DNA from: CAVTOA01 sp963736285 | GTDB taxonomy: Bacteria > Actinomycetota > Actinomycetes > Mycobacteriales > QHCE01 | Assembly: GCA_963736285.1 (NCBI GenBank) | Contig: CAVTOA010000003.1 | Span: 1-64,000 of the forward strand | Direction: 5' to 3' | Length of the DNA stretch: 64,000 nt | Part shown: positions 25,298 to 35,109 of the stretch, piece after piece | Numbering within the stretch: the first letter of the stretch is position 1 | Layout of the letters: every line of letters starts with the position of its first letter | Translations under genes and position numbers: made by a program | The notes under the pieces: generated by a model | Database searches by the model: none | What the model was told of the DNA's origin: nothing | What the model saw: the letters and a program-made list of their open reading frames with translations, nothing else

Positions 25298-26227
25298 ATG
25301 AACCGACCCGTCATGCCTGCGCTCGTCACCATCGCAGCCTTAGTGAGCACCCTCGCTCTCAGCGCTTGCGACAGCCCCAAAGACGACAGCTCCGGCCGGT
25401 TGCCGGTAGTGGCCACCACCACTCAAGTCGCCGACTTCGCACGCAACATCGGTGGCGAAAACGTCACCGTCACCCAAATCCTCAAACCGAATATTGACCC
25501 CCACGACTACGAGCCCTCCCCGGCAGACACCAAAGCCATAGGGGAGGCGCAACTCGTCCTGAAAAACGGTGTCGGGCTAGAGACATGGCTGAACAGCTCC
25601 ATCAAAGCATCCGGTTTTCACGGGCGCACGGTCGACACCAGCAAGGGAATCGTCATTCGCCGTGGCGAGGGCAGCAACGAAGAAAAGGCCGGCGATCCGC
25701 ATATTTGGCATAATCCATTGAACGCGAAAGTCATGGCAGCCAACATCGAAAACGCGCTGGCCGAGGTCGATAAGAAAAAGTCAAAAACCTTTCATCGCAA
25801 CTACACGGCGTATGCAAAAAAGCTCGACGATCTCGACGCTCACATCGCATCCGCAATCGCCACCATCCCCGCCAGCCAACGCAAACTCGTAACCAATCAC
25901 GACGCATTTGGCTACTACATAGACCATTACCACCTGCAACTAGTCGGCTCGGTTATTCCCAGTTTCGACACCTCAGCAGAACTGTCGAGTAAGGACATTG
26001 ACATCTTGGTGAGGAAGATCCAGTCAACCGGCGTCCGGGCGATTTTTTCCGAGAGTTCCCTGCCTGCCAAAGCCGCGTCAACCATCGCTTCAGAGGCACA
26101 CGTCAGAGTCGAAGCGGGAAGCGACTCGCTCTACGGCGACACCCTGGGACCACCGGGCTCAGCGGGCTCGACTTACCTCAAGATGGAAGAGCACAACACC
26201 GCCACCATCGTGCGGGCACTAGCATGA
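25298..26227 (+). CDS. znuA: Zinc ABC transporter substrate-binding lipoprotein
   Basis: The protein has about 309 residues. A signal peptide ends in the lipobox LSAC (the Cys becomes lipidated by Lgt at 38 kb). Cluster A-1 metal-binding features are visible: NIDPHDYEPS, GDPHIWHNPL, TNHDAFGYY and a C-terminal Glu/Asp region. The Zur box upstream argues for zinc rather than manganese. ATG 25298 has AGGAGA eight bases upstream; a TTG one codon earlier is less likely. The last codons overlap the ATPase gene by four bases (ATGA). Confidence 0.88.
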   Translation: MNRPVMPALVTIAALVSTLALSACDSPKDDSSGRLPVVATTTQVADFARNIGGENVTVTQILKPNIDPHDYEPSPADTKAIGEAQLVLKNGVGLETWLNSSIKASGFHGRTVDTSKGIVIRRGEGSNEEKAGDPHIWHNPLNAKVMAANIENALAEVDKKKSKTFHRNYTAYAKKLDDLDAHIASAIATIPASQRKLVTNHDAFGYYIDHYHLQLVGSVIPSFDTSAELSSKDIDILVRKIQSTGVRAIFSESSLPAKAASTIASEAHVRVEAGSDSLYGDTLGPPGSAGSTYLKMEEHNTATIVRALA

Positions 26228-26927
26228 TCGGTCGCCAGTCCCATGTGGACACAGCAACTCGCGCACCCGAACCAGTTGTGGTCTTTGACAACGTCGCTAT
26301 CACCTACGACCGCGTGCCCGTGTTAGAGCAGGTAGACGGTGTGGTGCGCTCCTGCAGAGCGGTCGCACTCATCGGACCAAACGGCGCTGGTAAGTCCACA
26401 GTGATCAAAGCGATTCTGGGACTCGTGCATATTCACTCGGGCTCCATCAAAGTGTTGGATCAGTCGCCTTCTGCCGCGCGGCGAGAAGTGGGCTATGTGC
26501 CCCAAGCCGACAGCCTGGATCCCGACTTTCCGATCTCCGTGCGCGATGTCGTTCTGATGGGCCGCTACCGACACATCGGTTGGCTGCGCAGAGCCAGCAG
26601 CAACGACCGCCGCATCGCCGCTGATGCGCTGGCCCAAGTGGGGCTAACACATCGGGCAAAGGACAGATTCGGTGCTTTGTCGGGTGGGCAACGCCAGCGC
26701 GTTCTCCTCGCTCGAGCAATAGCCCAGCAGCCACGGTTGTTGTTACTCGACGAGCCGTTCAATGGCGTAGACATGGCGAGTCAGGATGCCCTACTCCGCT
26801 CGCTGACAGCTCTGAAGTCTCGCGAAACCGCCATAGTCATCAGCACCCACGACCTCTCTTTCGCCGAAGCTGCGACTAGATCTGTCTTGTGAAGGATCGC
26901 CGCTGTGAGTTCGGGGCGCAATCATGA
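26224..26927 (+). CDS. znuC: Zinc ABC transporter ATP-binding protein (frameshift at 3' end)
   Basis: The ATPase has Walker A GPNGAGKST, signature LSGGQRQR, Walker B LLLLDEP and the switch His in ISTHDLS. As read, the protein stops early at 26892. A one-base correction near 26878 continues it as ICLVKDRRCEFGAQS to TGA 26925-26927, which overlaps the permease ATG 26924 as ATGA. That overlap and the family's usual ending make the correction convincing. It energises the two permeases that follow. Confidence 0.87.
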
Positions 26928-27853
26928 CCACGAACATCGAGATCACCGCGTCGTCTCTCCTCCCACTAGAAGGGTTGCGAGAGGCTTTCATCGAGCCATT
27001 CGCGCTTCCGTTTATGGCCCACGCACTCATCGAGCTGGCTTTACTAGGCATTCTCGCCGGTGTTGTAGGGGTTTTTGTATTGGTAAGACGCCTAGCCTTC
27101 GCCACCGACGCATTGACCCACACCGTTTTTCCTGGTGTGGTGATCGGTTACCTGTGCTCTGGGGAAGGTGGAATTTTCGCCGGTGGCTCGCGGCTGGCCT
27201 GCTCACCGCCGTCGGGCTCACGTTTCTCGCGAGCAAGCGTCACGTTCACCATGACACCGCCTTGGCGGTGCTACTCACCGGCCTATTCGCCATCGGAGTC
27301 GTGCTGGTCTCGCGGGAAAAGTCCTATACCAGCGACCTCACCGCGTTCCTATTTGGACGAATTCGCACCGTAACCACACAGCACATTGTCCAGACAGCGG
27401 TGGTCACGGTTTTAGTGCTGCTCGTGTTGCTCGCCCTGCGCAAAGAACTCATGCTCTACGCCTTTGACGCCGACGGGGCTCGCGCGCTGGGCTATCGGCT
27501 GCCTGCACTAGACCTCGCGCTCAACGCAACCATGGCGTTGACAGTTGTCGCCGCCGTCCACGCAGTGGGCACCATGCTGGTCTTAGCTCTGCTGGTCATC
27601 CCAGCCACGACTCGTAGGCGGTAATACTACAGCCATCACGATGAGCGTGCTCGTATGCGTGGCATCGGCATACGTTGGTCTTCTCGTCAGCTATCACGCC
27701 TCTGTTTATCACGGAGTGCTGCTCGCTTCAGCCGCCAGCGTGGTCCTGGTGTTAGCGAGCGTTTTCGCGCTCGCTCTGGCTTTTCGTCCATTGTGGACTT
27801 TATTTATTTCCAAGAGGGGGTCAACCTCGTGTCTGGGCACCTGTCGCTTTTAG
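26924..27853 (+). CDS. znuB: Zinc ABC transporter permease, first copy (two frameshifts)
   Basis: ABC-3 family permease with about eight helices. The start MTTNIEITASSLLP runs into FMAHALIELALLGILAGVVGVFVLVRRLAFATDAL, typical of the family. The frame breaks near 27185 (GG where GGG would give FAGGLAAGLLTAVG) and again near 27610, after which GGNTTAITMSVLVCVASAYVGLLVSYH completes the last helices. With both breaks repaired it is about 308 residues. The end overlaps the next permease by 25 bases. The breaks look like sequence errors, since an intact partner and regulator surround it. Confidence 0.82.
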
Positions 27854-28692
27854 ATTCATATTTCCACCGCGCTCTATGGGAAGTCGTGCTAGTGGGCGCC
27901 CTCACCGGACTCGTCGGGGTACATGTGGTGTTGCGTCGGCTGGCGTTCACCGCCATGGCGATGACCCATGTCACGTTCCCCGGCGTAGTAGTGGCGTCGC
28001 TGGTGGGGGTGAACCTGTACTTCGGCGGAATCGCTGCCGGGCTGGTGAGCGTGCTAGCAATCGCGTCCATCACGCGGCAGCGAGCTCAAGACCGTGCCAC
28101 CGCCACCGGCATAGTGCTCGCCACTGGCTTCGCATTGGGTGTCGCGCTTCTGTCAGCACAAAACGGTTCGAGCAAAGACTTGTCCTCATATTTAGTGGGG
28201 TCCATTGTGACCGTCCAAGCTGGAGATATTTTCACCACCGCTGGCATGGGTCTCGTCGTGACGCTGATCCTGACTGCTACGCATAAAGAGCTCATCGTCG
28301 GTGCATTCGACCCGCTGGGCTCACGAGCTATGGGGCATCCAACAAGCACACTTGACCTGCTCATGTTGCTCATTATCGAGGCGGTAGTAGTAAGTGCGGT
28401 GCCGGTGGTGGGCTCTGTGCTTGCAATCGCCTTGCTGGTGGCGCCGGCGGCCGCCGCCCGCCTATGGACCGACCGGATATGGCTCATGACGGTGTTAGCC
28501 ATTGCTATAAGCGTTGCGAGCGGAGTAGGTGGCCTGCTGGTGTCCCGCCAGTTCACTCTCGCCACAGGGGGCACAATCACGCTGCTTGCCGCGCTCATCA
28601 TTGGGATATCGCTCACTCGTCTCACGAGGTATAGCGGCTGTAATGCGTGTAGAGGCCGGGGGTTACTTCGGGTCTCACAGCGTTTATGCTGA
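27829..28692 (+). CDS. znuB: Zinc ABC transporter permease, second copy
   Basis: The protein has about 287 residues and is an ABC-3 permease: LLDSYFHRALWEVVLVGALTGLVGVHVVLRRLAFTAMAMTHVTFPGVV, then repeated helices and LLVAPAAAARLWTD. GTG 27829 has AGAGGGGG eight bases upstream; longer in-frame starts lie inside the first permease. The last 20 residues are unusually Cys/Arg-rich (SGCNACRGRG), unlike relatives, so the 3' end may also be misread. Two permeases imply a heterodimeric channel with the single ATPase. Confidence 0.85.
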   Translation: MSGHLSLLDSYFHRALWEVVLVGALTGLVGVHVVLRRLAFTAMAMTHVTFPGVVVASLVGVNLYFGGIAAGLVSVLAIASITRQRAQDRATATGIVLATGFALGVALLSAQNGSSKDLSSYLVGSIVTVQAGDIFTTAGMGLVVTLILTATHKELIVGAFDPLGSRAMGHPTSTLDLLMLLIIEAVVVSAVPVVGSVLAIALLVAPAAAARLWTDRIWLMTVLAIAISVASGVGGLLVSRQFTLATGGTITLLAALIIGISLTRLTRYSGCNACRGRGLLRVSQRLC

Positions 28693-28884
28693 CATCTGTC
28701 ACCGAATGTCGGTGATTGTCCAGAACGCCGCAGCGCACTTCTAGATGAGGGAGCATCGGCCGGTCGGACCGCATCGCACCAGCCAAAACGGTGCTTAACC
28801 AGACCCCCTCCTGTGGTCAGCTAACCCCGCGGGTCACAATCGGACAGTCACGTTTGCAACCCGACACCCCCACTGGGAGGGCAC

Positions 28885-29235
28885 GTGAATAGTGTGAATG
28901 AGCCCGGTATGAGTAGACCCCCTGCTATTTCGTTCTCAACCCTGCGGCTAGGCCGTAGGTACCACATCCACGACGTCGACGCATTCATCGCCAGCATCGA
29001 ATCGCAGCTCGCAAAGGCCATCGTCGATCAGCAACAAGTTTCGGCGATTGACCAGCTGCGCAACGTACAGTTCACCTCCCCCGCTCCTCTTCGACGGGGC
29101 TACGACGGCTACGAGGTCGACACGTTCCTGGCCGTCCTCGCCGACGAACTACACCGACGTAGTTACACACTGGATGCCGCGCCAGAACGACCGCAACTTC
29201 TCCCCGCTTCCTCATCCCTACTCGAGGTTTCGTGA
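28885..29235 (+). CDS. Small protein with two DivIVA-type motifs
   Basis: The protein has 116 residues. Two similar blocks are visible: FSTLRLGRRYHIHDVDAFIASIESQL (about 17-42) and, after a linker, FTSPAPLRRGYDGYEVDTFLAVLADEL (about 63-89). Each resembles the DivIVA membrane-binding motif, but there is no long coiled coil. Short DivIVA-domain proteins of this kind are common in actinobacteria and their role is unclear. GGGAGGG lies three bases before GTG 28885; a GTG nine bases later is also possible. Its stop overlaps the nudC start (GTGA). Confidence 0.72.
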   Translation: MNSVNEPGMSRPPAISFSTLRLGRRYHIHDVDAFIASIESQLAKAIVDQQQVSAIDQLRNVQFTSPAPLRRGYDGYEVDTFLAVLADELHRRSYTLDAAPERPQLLPASSSLLEVS

Positions 29236-30125
29236 CCCCACCGATCACGGGATCGGCACAAAGCGCGATCGACCGAGCAGCCGCACGCCGGACGGACGAC
29301 ACATGGCTGACCACAGCATGGCAAGACGCCGCCATTATCGCCGTGAGCAATGGGCAGACAATGATCCATGAGTCAACCGACTCCGCCCCGCCACGATCGG
29401 TTCGCTATACCCCCGCGACAGCCCCCCACGGTGAGCGGTTTTTCTTAGGGCTCGATGCCGAGGGCACGCCCCACTTCGCCATTGCGGCATCGCGGCTTCC
29501 GGCTCCGCGGCCGGGCCAACGCCACGCTGGCCTACGAGAGCTCGCTGTGCTTCTTCCACCGGAGCAATGCGAGTTGCTGCTGCATGCGATCGCCCTGGAC
29601 CATTGGCATCGGCGTCACCCACGTTGTGCGCGGTGCGGCGCGGCTACTCAAATCGTTGACGCCGGACATCGGCGAGCCTGCCCGGCCTGCGGAGCGGAGC
29701 ATTTTCCCCGCACCGACCCGGCAGTGATCATGCTGGTGCATGACGGCGCCGACCGCTGCTTACTAGGACAACAGCGGCAATGGCCTTCCACACGATTCTC
29801 GACACTGGCTGGGTTCGTAGAGCCGGGTGAATCCCTGGAACAAGCCATCGCCCGTGAAGTGAGCGAAGAGGTCGGGATCAACATCGCATCTAGCCGATAT
29901 TTTGGTAGCCAGCCCTGGCCGTTCCCGGCGAGCCTCATGCTGGGGTTTTTTGCCTACGCCCCTTTCCAGGAGCCTGTGGTGGATAACAACGAGATTAGCC
30001 AGGCCCAATGGTTCACCCGAGCGGAGTTGGCAACCGCGGTCAGCTCTGGCGCACTGCGGTTGCCAACTCCTATCTCTATCGCGTGGTCACTCATCGAGAC
30101 CTGGCGATCTGGAGAAATAACCTGA
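29232..30125 (+). CDS. nudC: NADH pyrophosphatase NudC-type Nudix hydrolase
   Basis: NudC hydrolyses NADH to NMNH and AMP and can remove NAD caps from RNA. The 297-residue protein has a zinc ribbon (CARCG...CPACG), the Nudix box GFVEPGESLEQAIAREVSEEVG, and the NADH-specific SQPWPFP array. A variable N-terminal domain precedes the ribbon. It starts at GTG overlapping the DivIVA-like gene and converges on the exporter gene three bases away. Confidence 0.93.
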   Translation: MTPPITGSAQSAIDRAAARRTDDTWLTTAWQDAAIIAVSNGQTMIHESTDSAPPRSVRYTPATAPHGERFFLGLDAEGTPHFAIAASRLPAPRPGQRHAGLRELAVLLPPEQCELLLHAIALDHWHRRHPRCARCGAATQIVDAGHRRACPACGAEHFPRTDPAVIMLVHDGADRCLLGQQRQWPSTRFSTLAGFVEPGESLEQAIAREVSEEVGINIASSRYFGSQPWPFPASLMLGFFAYAPFQEPVVDNNEISQAQWFTRAELATAVSSGALRLPTPISIAWSLIETWRSGEIT

Positions 30126-30128
30126 TCC

Positions 30129-31850
30129 TTACTCGACTTCGGCGAGTTCTGGCCGTAGCTGCGGCTGGACAGTAGGCCCATCCGCACCCGGTTGTGACGC
30201 TGGCTCATTCAATGGCTGACTCGCCCGGGCAGCCTTCTCGGCTGCGCCAGGCTTCTCGGTAGGAGAGCTGTCGGGAACACTGACGCCGCCGCGCAGGGGC
30301 ACCTCTGTGAGGAACCACGCCACCACAAATGCCAGCACGGCGAAGGCCACCGCCCACAGGAACGTGCTGCGGATCCCACTCACAATGGCGTGGAGATAAG
30401 CGTCACGCACTGCCCCGGGTAGTTTGTCCAGCAAGCTCGGAGTAAGCGCCGCACCGGACGTCGTCAGGTGCTTGCCGTTCTCCCCCAATCGAGCAACGAG
30501 CGTGTCTTGCAACCGACTCGTAAAGACGGCACCTAGCAGCGCCACACCGATCGAGCCGCCGATGCTCCGAAAGAACGCGGCGGTGCTGCTCGCTACACCA
30601 ATGTGCCGCTGCTCAGCACTATTTTGCGCAACCAACATGGTGGTTTGCATCAAGAAGCCCAGACCAAGTCCTAGCACAACCATAAACAAACCGGAGGACA
30701 GTCGGCTTGTGCCAAGCCCAAGCTGACTCAGCAACAGTGCACCGATGGTCAAGCCCGCTCCCCCCAAAATTGGGAAAATTTTGTACCGCCCGGTGCGGGT
30801 GATTAGCTGCCCCGTCAACAGTGACATGGCCAGTGCCGCCGTCATCAATGGCAGCAGCAACAGACCGCTGTTGGTGGCCGAGGCACCCTGTACGGACTGC
30901 TGATACAACGGGAGAAAGCTCACCGCGCCGAACATCGCGAGCCCGCTGAGGAATCCCAGGATCGACACCACGACAAAGTTGCGGTTCCGGAAGAGCGAAA
31001 GCGGCAGGATCGGCTCAGTCACTCGACGTTCTACCAGTATGAAGGCGACCAGCGAGACCAGTGCGACGATACCGAGCCCGACAATCTGCCTCGATGCCCA
31101 AGCATATTGCGATCCGCCCCAGCTCACCGTGAGCACCAGGCTCGTAATGCCGGCCGTCAACAGGGCTGCGCCTGCGTAGTCGATGCGGTGCCGCACCCGA
31201 CGCCGCGGAAGGTGCATCGTCAACGCGACGACCACCAGCGCAACCGCACCCAGCGGAAGGTTGACGTAGAAGGCCCAGCGCCAGCTGAGGTGTTCAGTGA
31301 TGAAGCCACCCACCAACGGGCCGCCGATCATGGCCAACGGCATGACAGCCGCCATAACCCCTTGGTAGCGCCCGCGCTCACGCGGCGGAACTAGGTCACC
31401 GATGATCGCAATCGCGCCCACCATGAGTCCGCCAGCGCCCAAACCCTGCACCGCGCGAAAACCAATGAGCTGACTCATGTTCTGCGCCGCCCCAGACAAC
31501 GCGGACCCGGCGAGGAAGATAGCGATGGACGCCATGAACATGCCTTTGCGGCCGTACAGGTCGCCGAGCTTGCCCCAGATGGGGGTGGCCGCGGTACTCG
31601 CCAGAATGTAGGCCGTCACCACCCAGGCCAAGTGAGACAAGCCGTGCAGTTCGCCGACGATGGTGGGCATGGCGGTGCTGACGATCATGTTGTCCAACAT
31701 CGCCAACAGCATCGCTATGACGAGCCCACTCATCACCACGAGGATTTCCCGATGAGAGCGCTGCGCCGGCGGCGAGCTCGGCGATTGCGCCGCTGGAGTA
31801 GGCCCGCTCTGTGGCTTACTCACCTGAGATGCGGCATTTGTTATAGACAC
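30129..31850 (-). CDS. MFS multidrug exporter, DHA2 (14-helix) family
   Basis: The protein has 573 residues and fourteen hydrophobic segments. The first carries LDNMIVSTAMPTIVGEL, the family's proton-coupling motif. Motif A-like GKLGDLYGRKGMF and motif C-like GPLVGGFITEHLSWRW are also present. The last 60 residues are Pro/Ala/Gln-rich and cytoplasmic. GTG 31850 has GGGAG eight bases upstream. A TetR gene lies divergent, with nested inverted repeats between them, so the exporter is probably derepressed by a ligand that may also be its substrate. Confidence 0.9.
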   Translation of the reverse strand: MSITNAASQVSKPQSGPTPAAQSPSSPPAQRSHREILVVMSGLVIAMLLAMLDNMIVSTAMPTIVGELHGLSHLAWVVTAYILASTAATPIWGKLGDLYGRKGMFMASIAIFLAGSALSGAAQNMSQLIGFRAVQGLGAGGLMVGAIAIIGDLVPPRERGRYQGVMAAVMPLAMIGGPLVGGFITEHLSWRWAFYVNLPLGAVALVVVALTMHLPRRRVRHRIDYAGAALLTAGITSLVLTVSWGGSQYAWASRQIVGLGIVALVSLVAFILVERRVTEPILPLSLFRNRNFVVVSILGFLSGLAMFGAVSFLPLYQQSVQGASATNSGLLLLPLMTAALAMSLLTGQLITRTGRYKIFPILGGAGLTIGALLLSQLGLGTSRLSSGLFMVVLGLGLGFLMQTTMLVAQNSAEQRHIGVASSTAAFFRSIGGSIGVALLGAVFTSRLQDTLVARLGENGKHLTTSGAALTPSLLDKLPGAVRDAYLHAIVSGIRSTFLWAVAFAVLAFVVAWFLTEVPLRGGVSVPDSSPTEKPGAAEKAARASQPLNEPASQPGADGPTVQPQLRPELAEVE

Positions 31851-31879
31851 CGGTAGTCTCCCTGAAAGGCTCCGAAAAC

Positions 31880-31949
31880 TTACTTGCCGACTGGCTAATA
31901 CGACTTACTAGCCGTACAGTAAGTAGTCGGCTAGCCGGTCGTCAAGTAA
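31880..31949. promoter_or_regulatory. Nested inverted repeats, TetR operator region
   Basis: TTACTTGCCGACTGGCTA (31880-31897) is inverted at 31932-31949 with 16 of 18 positions matching. Inside it CTTACT (31904-31909) is inverted as AGTAAG at 31918-31923. The symmetry suggests two repressor dimers on overlapping divergent promoters. Confidence 0.7.
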
Positions 31950-31981
31950 ATTAAAGAAATTACGGAGACTGAGGCAATACG

Positions 31982-32536
31982 ATGAGCGATCGCGAACCCC
32001 AAACCGATACAAAAGCGAAGATTCGCCAGGTCGCACTAGAGCTCTTCGCCGAACAGGGCTACCAAAAAACATCGCTACGCGAGATTGCCGACCGGCTCGA
32101 TGTCACCAAAGCCGCGCTGTACTACCACTTCAAGACCAAAGAAGAGATCGTCACCAGCCTGATCGAGGACATGGCCGCTGACGCCGACGCGCTCATCTCC
32201 TGGGCAAGCGAACAGCCCCGCACGGCAAAGACGCGCCGCGAAATTCTCCGCAAATACGCTGCCTCCACCCAGCAACGCCACCAACTTTTTCGATTCTTCC
32301 AAGAAAACCAACCCGCGGTGCGAGAACTAGCCGCTGGCATAGATTTCCACAAACGGCTGGAACAGCTATTAGCGATGCTCAGCGACCCTACTGACGACCT
32401 GGAGCAACAAATCCGTTCACGGCTAGCGCTATTTGCGATTCACGTCACGCCGTTTGCCATGCGGGATGTGAAGGTCGATCCGGACGAGCGTGACGCCGCT
32501 GCCTTACGGGTCGCAGAAAAGCTCGTTGCGAAGTAA
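31982..32536 (+). CDS. TetR-family transcriptional regulator
   Basis: The protein has 184 residues. The N-terminal helix-turn-helix is canonical: ALELFAEQGYQKTSLREIADRLDVTKAALYYHFKTKEEI in two blocks (about 18-56). A helical ligand domain follows with a QQRHQLFRFFQENQPAVREL segment. Divergent from the MFS exporter, so its likely role is to repress exporter and itself. The gene is followed directly by a long palindromic terminator shared with tesB. Confidence 0.92.
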   Translation: MSDREPQTDTKAKIRQVALELFAEQGYQKTSLREIADRLDVTKAALYYHFKTKEEIVTSLIEDMAADADALISWASEQPRTAKTRREILRKYAASTQQRHQLFRFFQENQPAVRELAAGIDFHKRLEQLLAMLSDPTDDLEQQIRSRLALFAIHVTPFAMRDVKVDPDERDAAALRVAEKLVAK

Positions 32537-32549
32537 GAAGGCGACCCCG

Positions 32550-32606
32550 TTTTTTGCGGATTGCCCGCAATATTTGGCTCCAATATTGCGGGCAATCCGC
32601 AAAAAA
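32550..32606. terminator. Bidirectional palindromic terminator, copy 1 of a repeat family
   Basis: A 25-base arm (32550-32574) is perfectly inverted at 32582-32606 across a seven-base loop. It starts with six T and ends with six A, so it reads as stem plus T run on both strands. It lies between convergent TetR and tesB genes. A near-identical palindrome is at 60848-60902. Confidence 0.85.
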
Positions 32607-32613
32607 AGCGGGG

Positions 32614-33522
32614 CTACCCGTTCGGGTGGGGCGCAGCCGCGCGGTCCGGCACGCGTCGCAACAGTCCTTCTTGGACAGCGGTAGCGATGTGCCGCCCATC
32701 GGCGGAGAAAAACCGGCCCGTAGCAAGGCCTCGCGCCCCCGAGGCTGACGGCGACTCACAATCAAACAACGACCATTCGTCGGCCCGGAATGGTCGATGA
32801 AACCAGATCGCGTGATCCAAACTGGCACCGCCAAAACCGCCCGGGCCCCAGACTTGGCCATGTGCGGCCAACACCGTGTCCAGCAAAGTGAGATCGCTGG
32901 CATAGGTCAACACACAGGCATGCAGCAATGGGTCGTCCGGCAGCGTTCCGTCGGCGCGCATCCATACCCGCTGATGAGCCTCTGCCGGACGCTCCATCGA
33001 CCAGCCAGACTCGCCGACATACCGCACATCGATCGGACGGGCGATCTTTCCCCACACACCCAAACGTTCGATGACCGGATTGACCCGATCCAACAGCGTC
33101 GTTAACGTCTCCGGCGCCGGCACATTCGCCGGCATATCGCCGTAATGGTCCAAACCGGACTCGACGCGATGAAATGACGCGGACATAAAGAAAATCGGTT
33201 CGCCGCCCTGCACCGCCACCACCCGGCGCACCGAAAAAGAATGACCGTCCCGCACCCGATCAGCGTGATAAATGATCGGGACTCGTGGATCGCCCGGTCG
33301 AACAAAATAAGCATGCAGCGAATGCACACTTCTCCCCGAGGGAACCGTCCTACCCGCCGCGACCAGCGCCTGCCCCGCGACCTGGCCGCCAAACACTCGC
33401 TGCGGCGACACCTCCGGGCTACGGCCACGAAAGATATTGACCTCAAGCCGCTCCAGATTGAGTAGCTCCACGAGCTGATCGACGGCTGGTTGACCGATGA
33501 GCGGTTGAGGCGTTGGCGTCAT
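32614..33522 (-). CDS. tesB: Acyl-CoA thioesterase II
   Basis: The protein has 302 residues and a double hot-dog fold that hydrolyses acyl-CoA to fatty acid and CoA. Family blocks are RVFGGQVAGQALVAA, SVHSLHAYFVRPGDP, SFSVRRVVAVQGGEPIF and the C-terminal SLDHAIWFHRPFRADEWSLFD. It begins three bases after the pyruvate kinase stop, so the two are probably co-transcribed, an arrangement also seen in Streptomyces. Confidence 0.92.
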   Translation of the reverse strand: MTPTPQPLIGQPAVDQLVELLNLERLEVNIFRGRSPEVSPQRVFGGQVAGQALVAAGRTVPSGRSVHSLHAYFVRPGDPRVPIIYHADRVRDGHSFSVRRVVAVQGGEPIFFMSASFHRVESGLDHYGDMPANVPAPETLTTLLDRVNPVIERLGVWGKIARPIDVRYVGESGWSMERPAEAHQRVWMRADGTLPDDPLLHACVLTYASDLTLLDTVLAAHGQVWGPGGFGGASLDHAIWFHRPFRADEWSLFDCESPSASGARGLATGRFFSADGRHIATAVQEGLLRRVPDRAAAPHPNG

Positions 33523-33525
33523 GCG

Positions 33526-34950
33526 TTAGCCGTGTGAGACATCGGAGCCAATCTGGTGAACCCGCAACGAATTAGTAGACCCACCAGTCTTGGGTGGGCT
33601 TCCCGCCACAATAATGACGTAATCGCCCGACTCTACTCGGCAACTCTCCTGCAACAGCGAGTCTACTTGCCGCACCATGTCGTCGGTGTGTTCGACTTCG
33701 GGCGTCAAAAATGTCTCCACGCCCCAACACAGCGCCAACTGGCTCCGGACAGCCTCTCGCGGCGTAAAAGCCAAGATGGGTAGCTGGGTGTGATGCCGGG
33801 CTAGCCTCCGCACGGTGTCGCCGGTCCAGGTGAAGGCCACCAAGGCCTTGGCTTCAAGCACCTCACCGATGTGCTTGGCCGCGGCGGAGATTGCGCCACC
33901 CTTAGTACGAGGATCGTGCTGAAGCGGAGGAACCGAGGGATCCCCCTGCTCCACAGCCTCAATGATCCGGGCCATCGTGCGCACCGCGAGCACCGGATAT
34001 CGGCCCACGCTCGTCTCGCCAGAGAGCATGAGAGCATCGGCGCCATCCAGCACCGCGTTGGCTACGTCCGAGGCTTCCGCGCGGGTGGGCCGAGAATTTT
34101 CGATCATCGAGTCGAGCATTTGGGTAGCGACAATGACCGAACGAGCGTTCTCCCGGCACAGTTGCACGGCTCGCTTCTGTACCAACGGAACTTCTTCCAA
34201 CGGCAACTCGACGCCCAGATCGCCCCGGGCCACCATCATGCCGTCGAAGCTGCGCACGATGTCTTCGAGCTGCGCCACCGCCTCGGGCTTCTCCAGCTTG
34301 GCAAACACAGGAACTCGGGTGTCTACGTCGTCCATGACCTGCTGCACGAGCTTGATGTCGTCCGCGGATCGCACGAATGACAACGCGATCATGTCCACGC
34401 CGAGCTTGAGCGCAAAACGCAGGTCCTCTTCGTCCTTTTCGGACAGCGTGGGGATGCTCAATCGCACATTCGGCAGCGATAGTCCTTTGTGGTCGCTGAC
34501 CGCGCCACCTTCGAGCACCACACACCGCACGTCGGTCTCAGTGACCGCTGTGACCTCCAACGCTAGCTTTCCATCGTCGATGAGTAGCCGATCGCCCTCT
34601 TTGGCTTCTTCTGCCAAGTGCGGGTACGTCGTAGAGACTCGATCGTGGCCGCCAGCGCATCTTTCGGTCGTAATGGTGACAGCGTCGCCAGTGGACCATT
34701 CGGTGGAGCCGTGCTCGAACGTCCCCAATCGAATTTTGGGGCCCTGAAGATCTGCCAGTATGCCCACAGGACGTCGAGCAGCAGCCGACGCCTCGCGCAC
34801 CATCTGGTACATGCGGGCATGTTCGTCGTGACTACCGTGACTGAAATTGAGCCGGGCCGTATCCATGCCCGCCTCAACCAGGGCCCTAATTCGCTCGGGA
34901 GTCGCTGTCGCTGGGCCAAGCGTACAAACGATCTTCGCGCGGCGCGTCAT
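33526..34950 (-). CDS. pyk: Pyruvate kinase
   Basis: The last glycolytic step: PEP plus ADP to pyruvate plus ATP. The 474-residue protein has MTRRAKIVCTLGPA, NFSHGSHDEH, the active-site lysine block VPVFAKLEKPEAV and the metal-binding MVARGDLGVELP. A C-terminal allosteric domain ends in the usual GSPPKTGGSTNSLRVHQIG. ATG 34950 has TAGGTT six bases upstream (leaderless pattern). It is the first gene of the pyk-tesB pair. Confidence 0.96.
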   Translation of the reverse strand: MTRRAKIVCTLGPATATPERIRALVEAGMDTARLNFSHGSHDEHARMYQMVREASAAARRPVGILADLQGPKIRLGTFEHGSTEWSTGDAVTITTERCAGGHDRVSTTYPHLAEEAKEGDRLLIDDGKLALEVTAVTETDVRCVVLEGGAVSDHKGLSLPNVRLSIPTLSEKDEEDLRFALKLGVDMIALSFVRSADDIKLVQQVMDDVDTRVPVFAKLEKPEAVAQLEDIVRSFDGMMVARGDLGVELPLEEVPLVQKRAVQLCRENARSVIVATQMLDSMIENSRPTRAEASDVANAVLDGADALMLSGETSVGRYPVLAVRTMARIIEAVEQGDPSVPPLQHDPRTKGGAISAAAKHIGEVLEAKALVAFTWTGDTVRRLARHHTQLPILAFTPREAVRSQLALCWGVETFLTPEVEHTDDMVRQVDSLLQESCRVESGDYVIIVAGSPPKTGGSTNSLRVHQIGSDVSHG

Positions 34951-35109
34951 TGACCAAACCTAGCGCTCGCCGATTGGCAACTTTGACCCAACCCGGGTCA
35001 CACAAATGACAGGTGAAATCGATTAAGGACCTGCCTGCTACCCACCCGGTTGACGGAGTATTTGCGGCAGAAAGACGAGAGCACCCCTGTCCTACCAACG
35101 ATGGATAAC

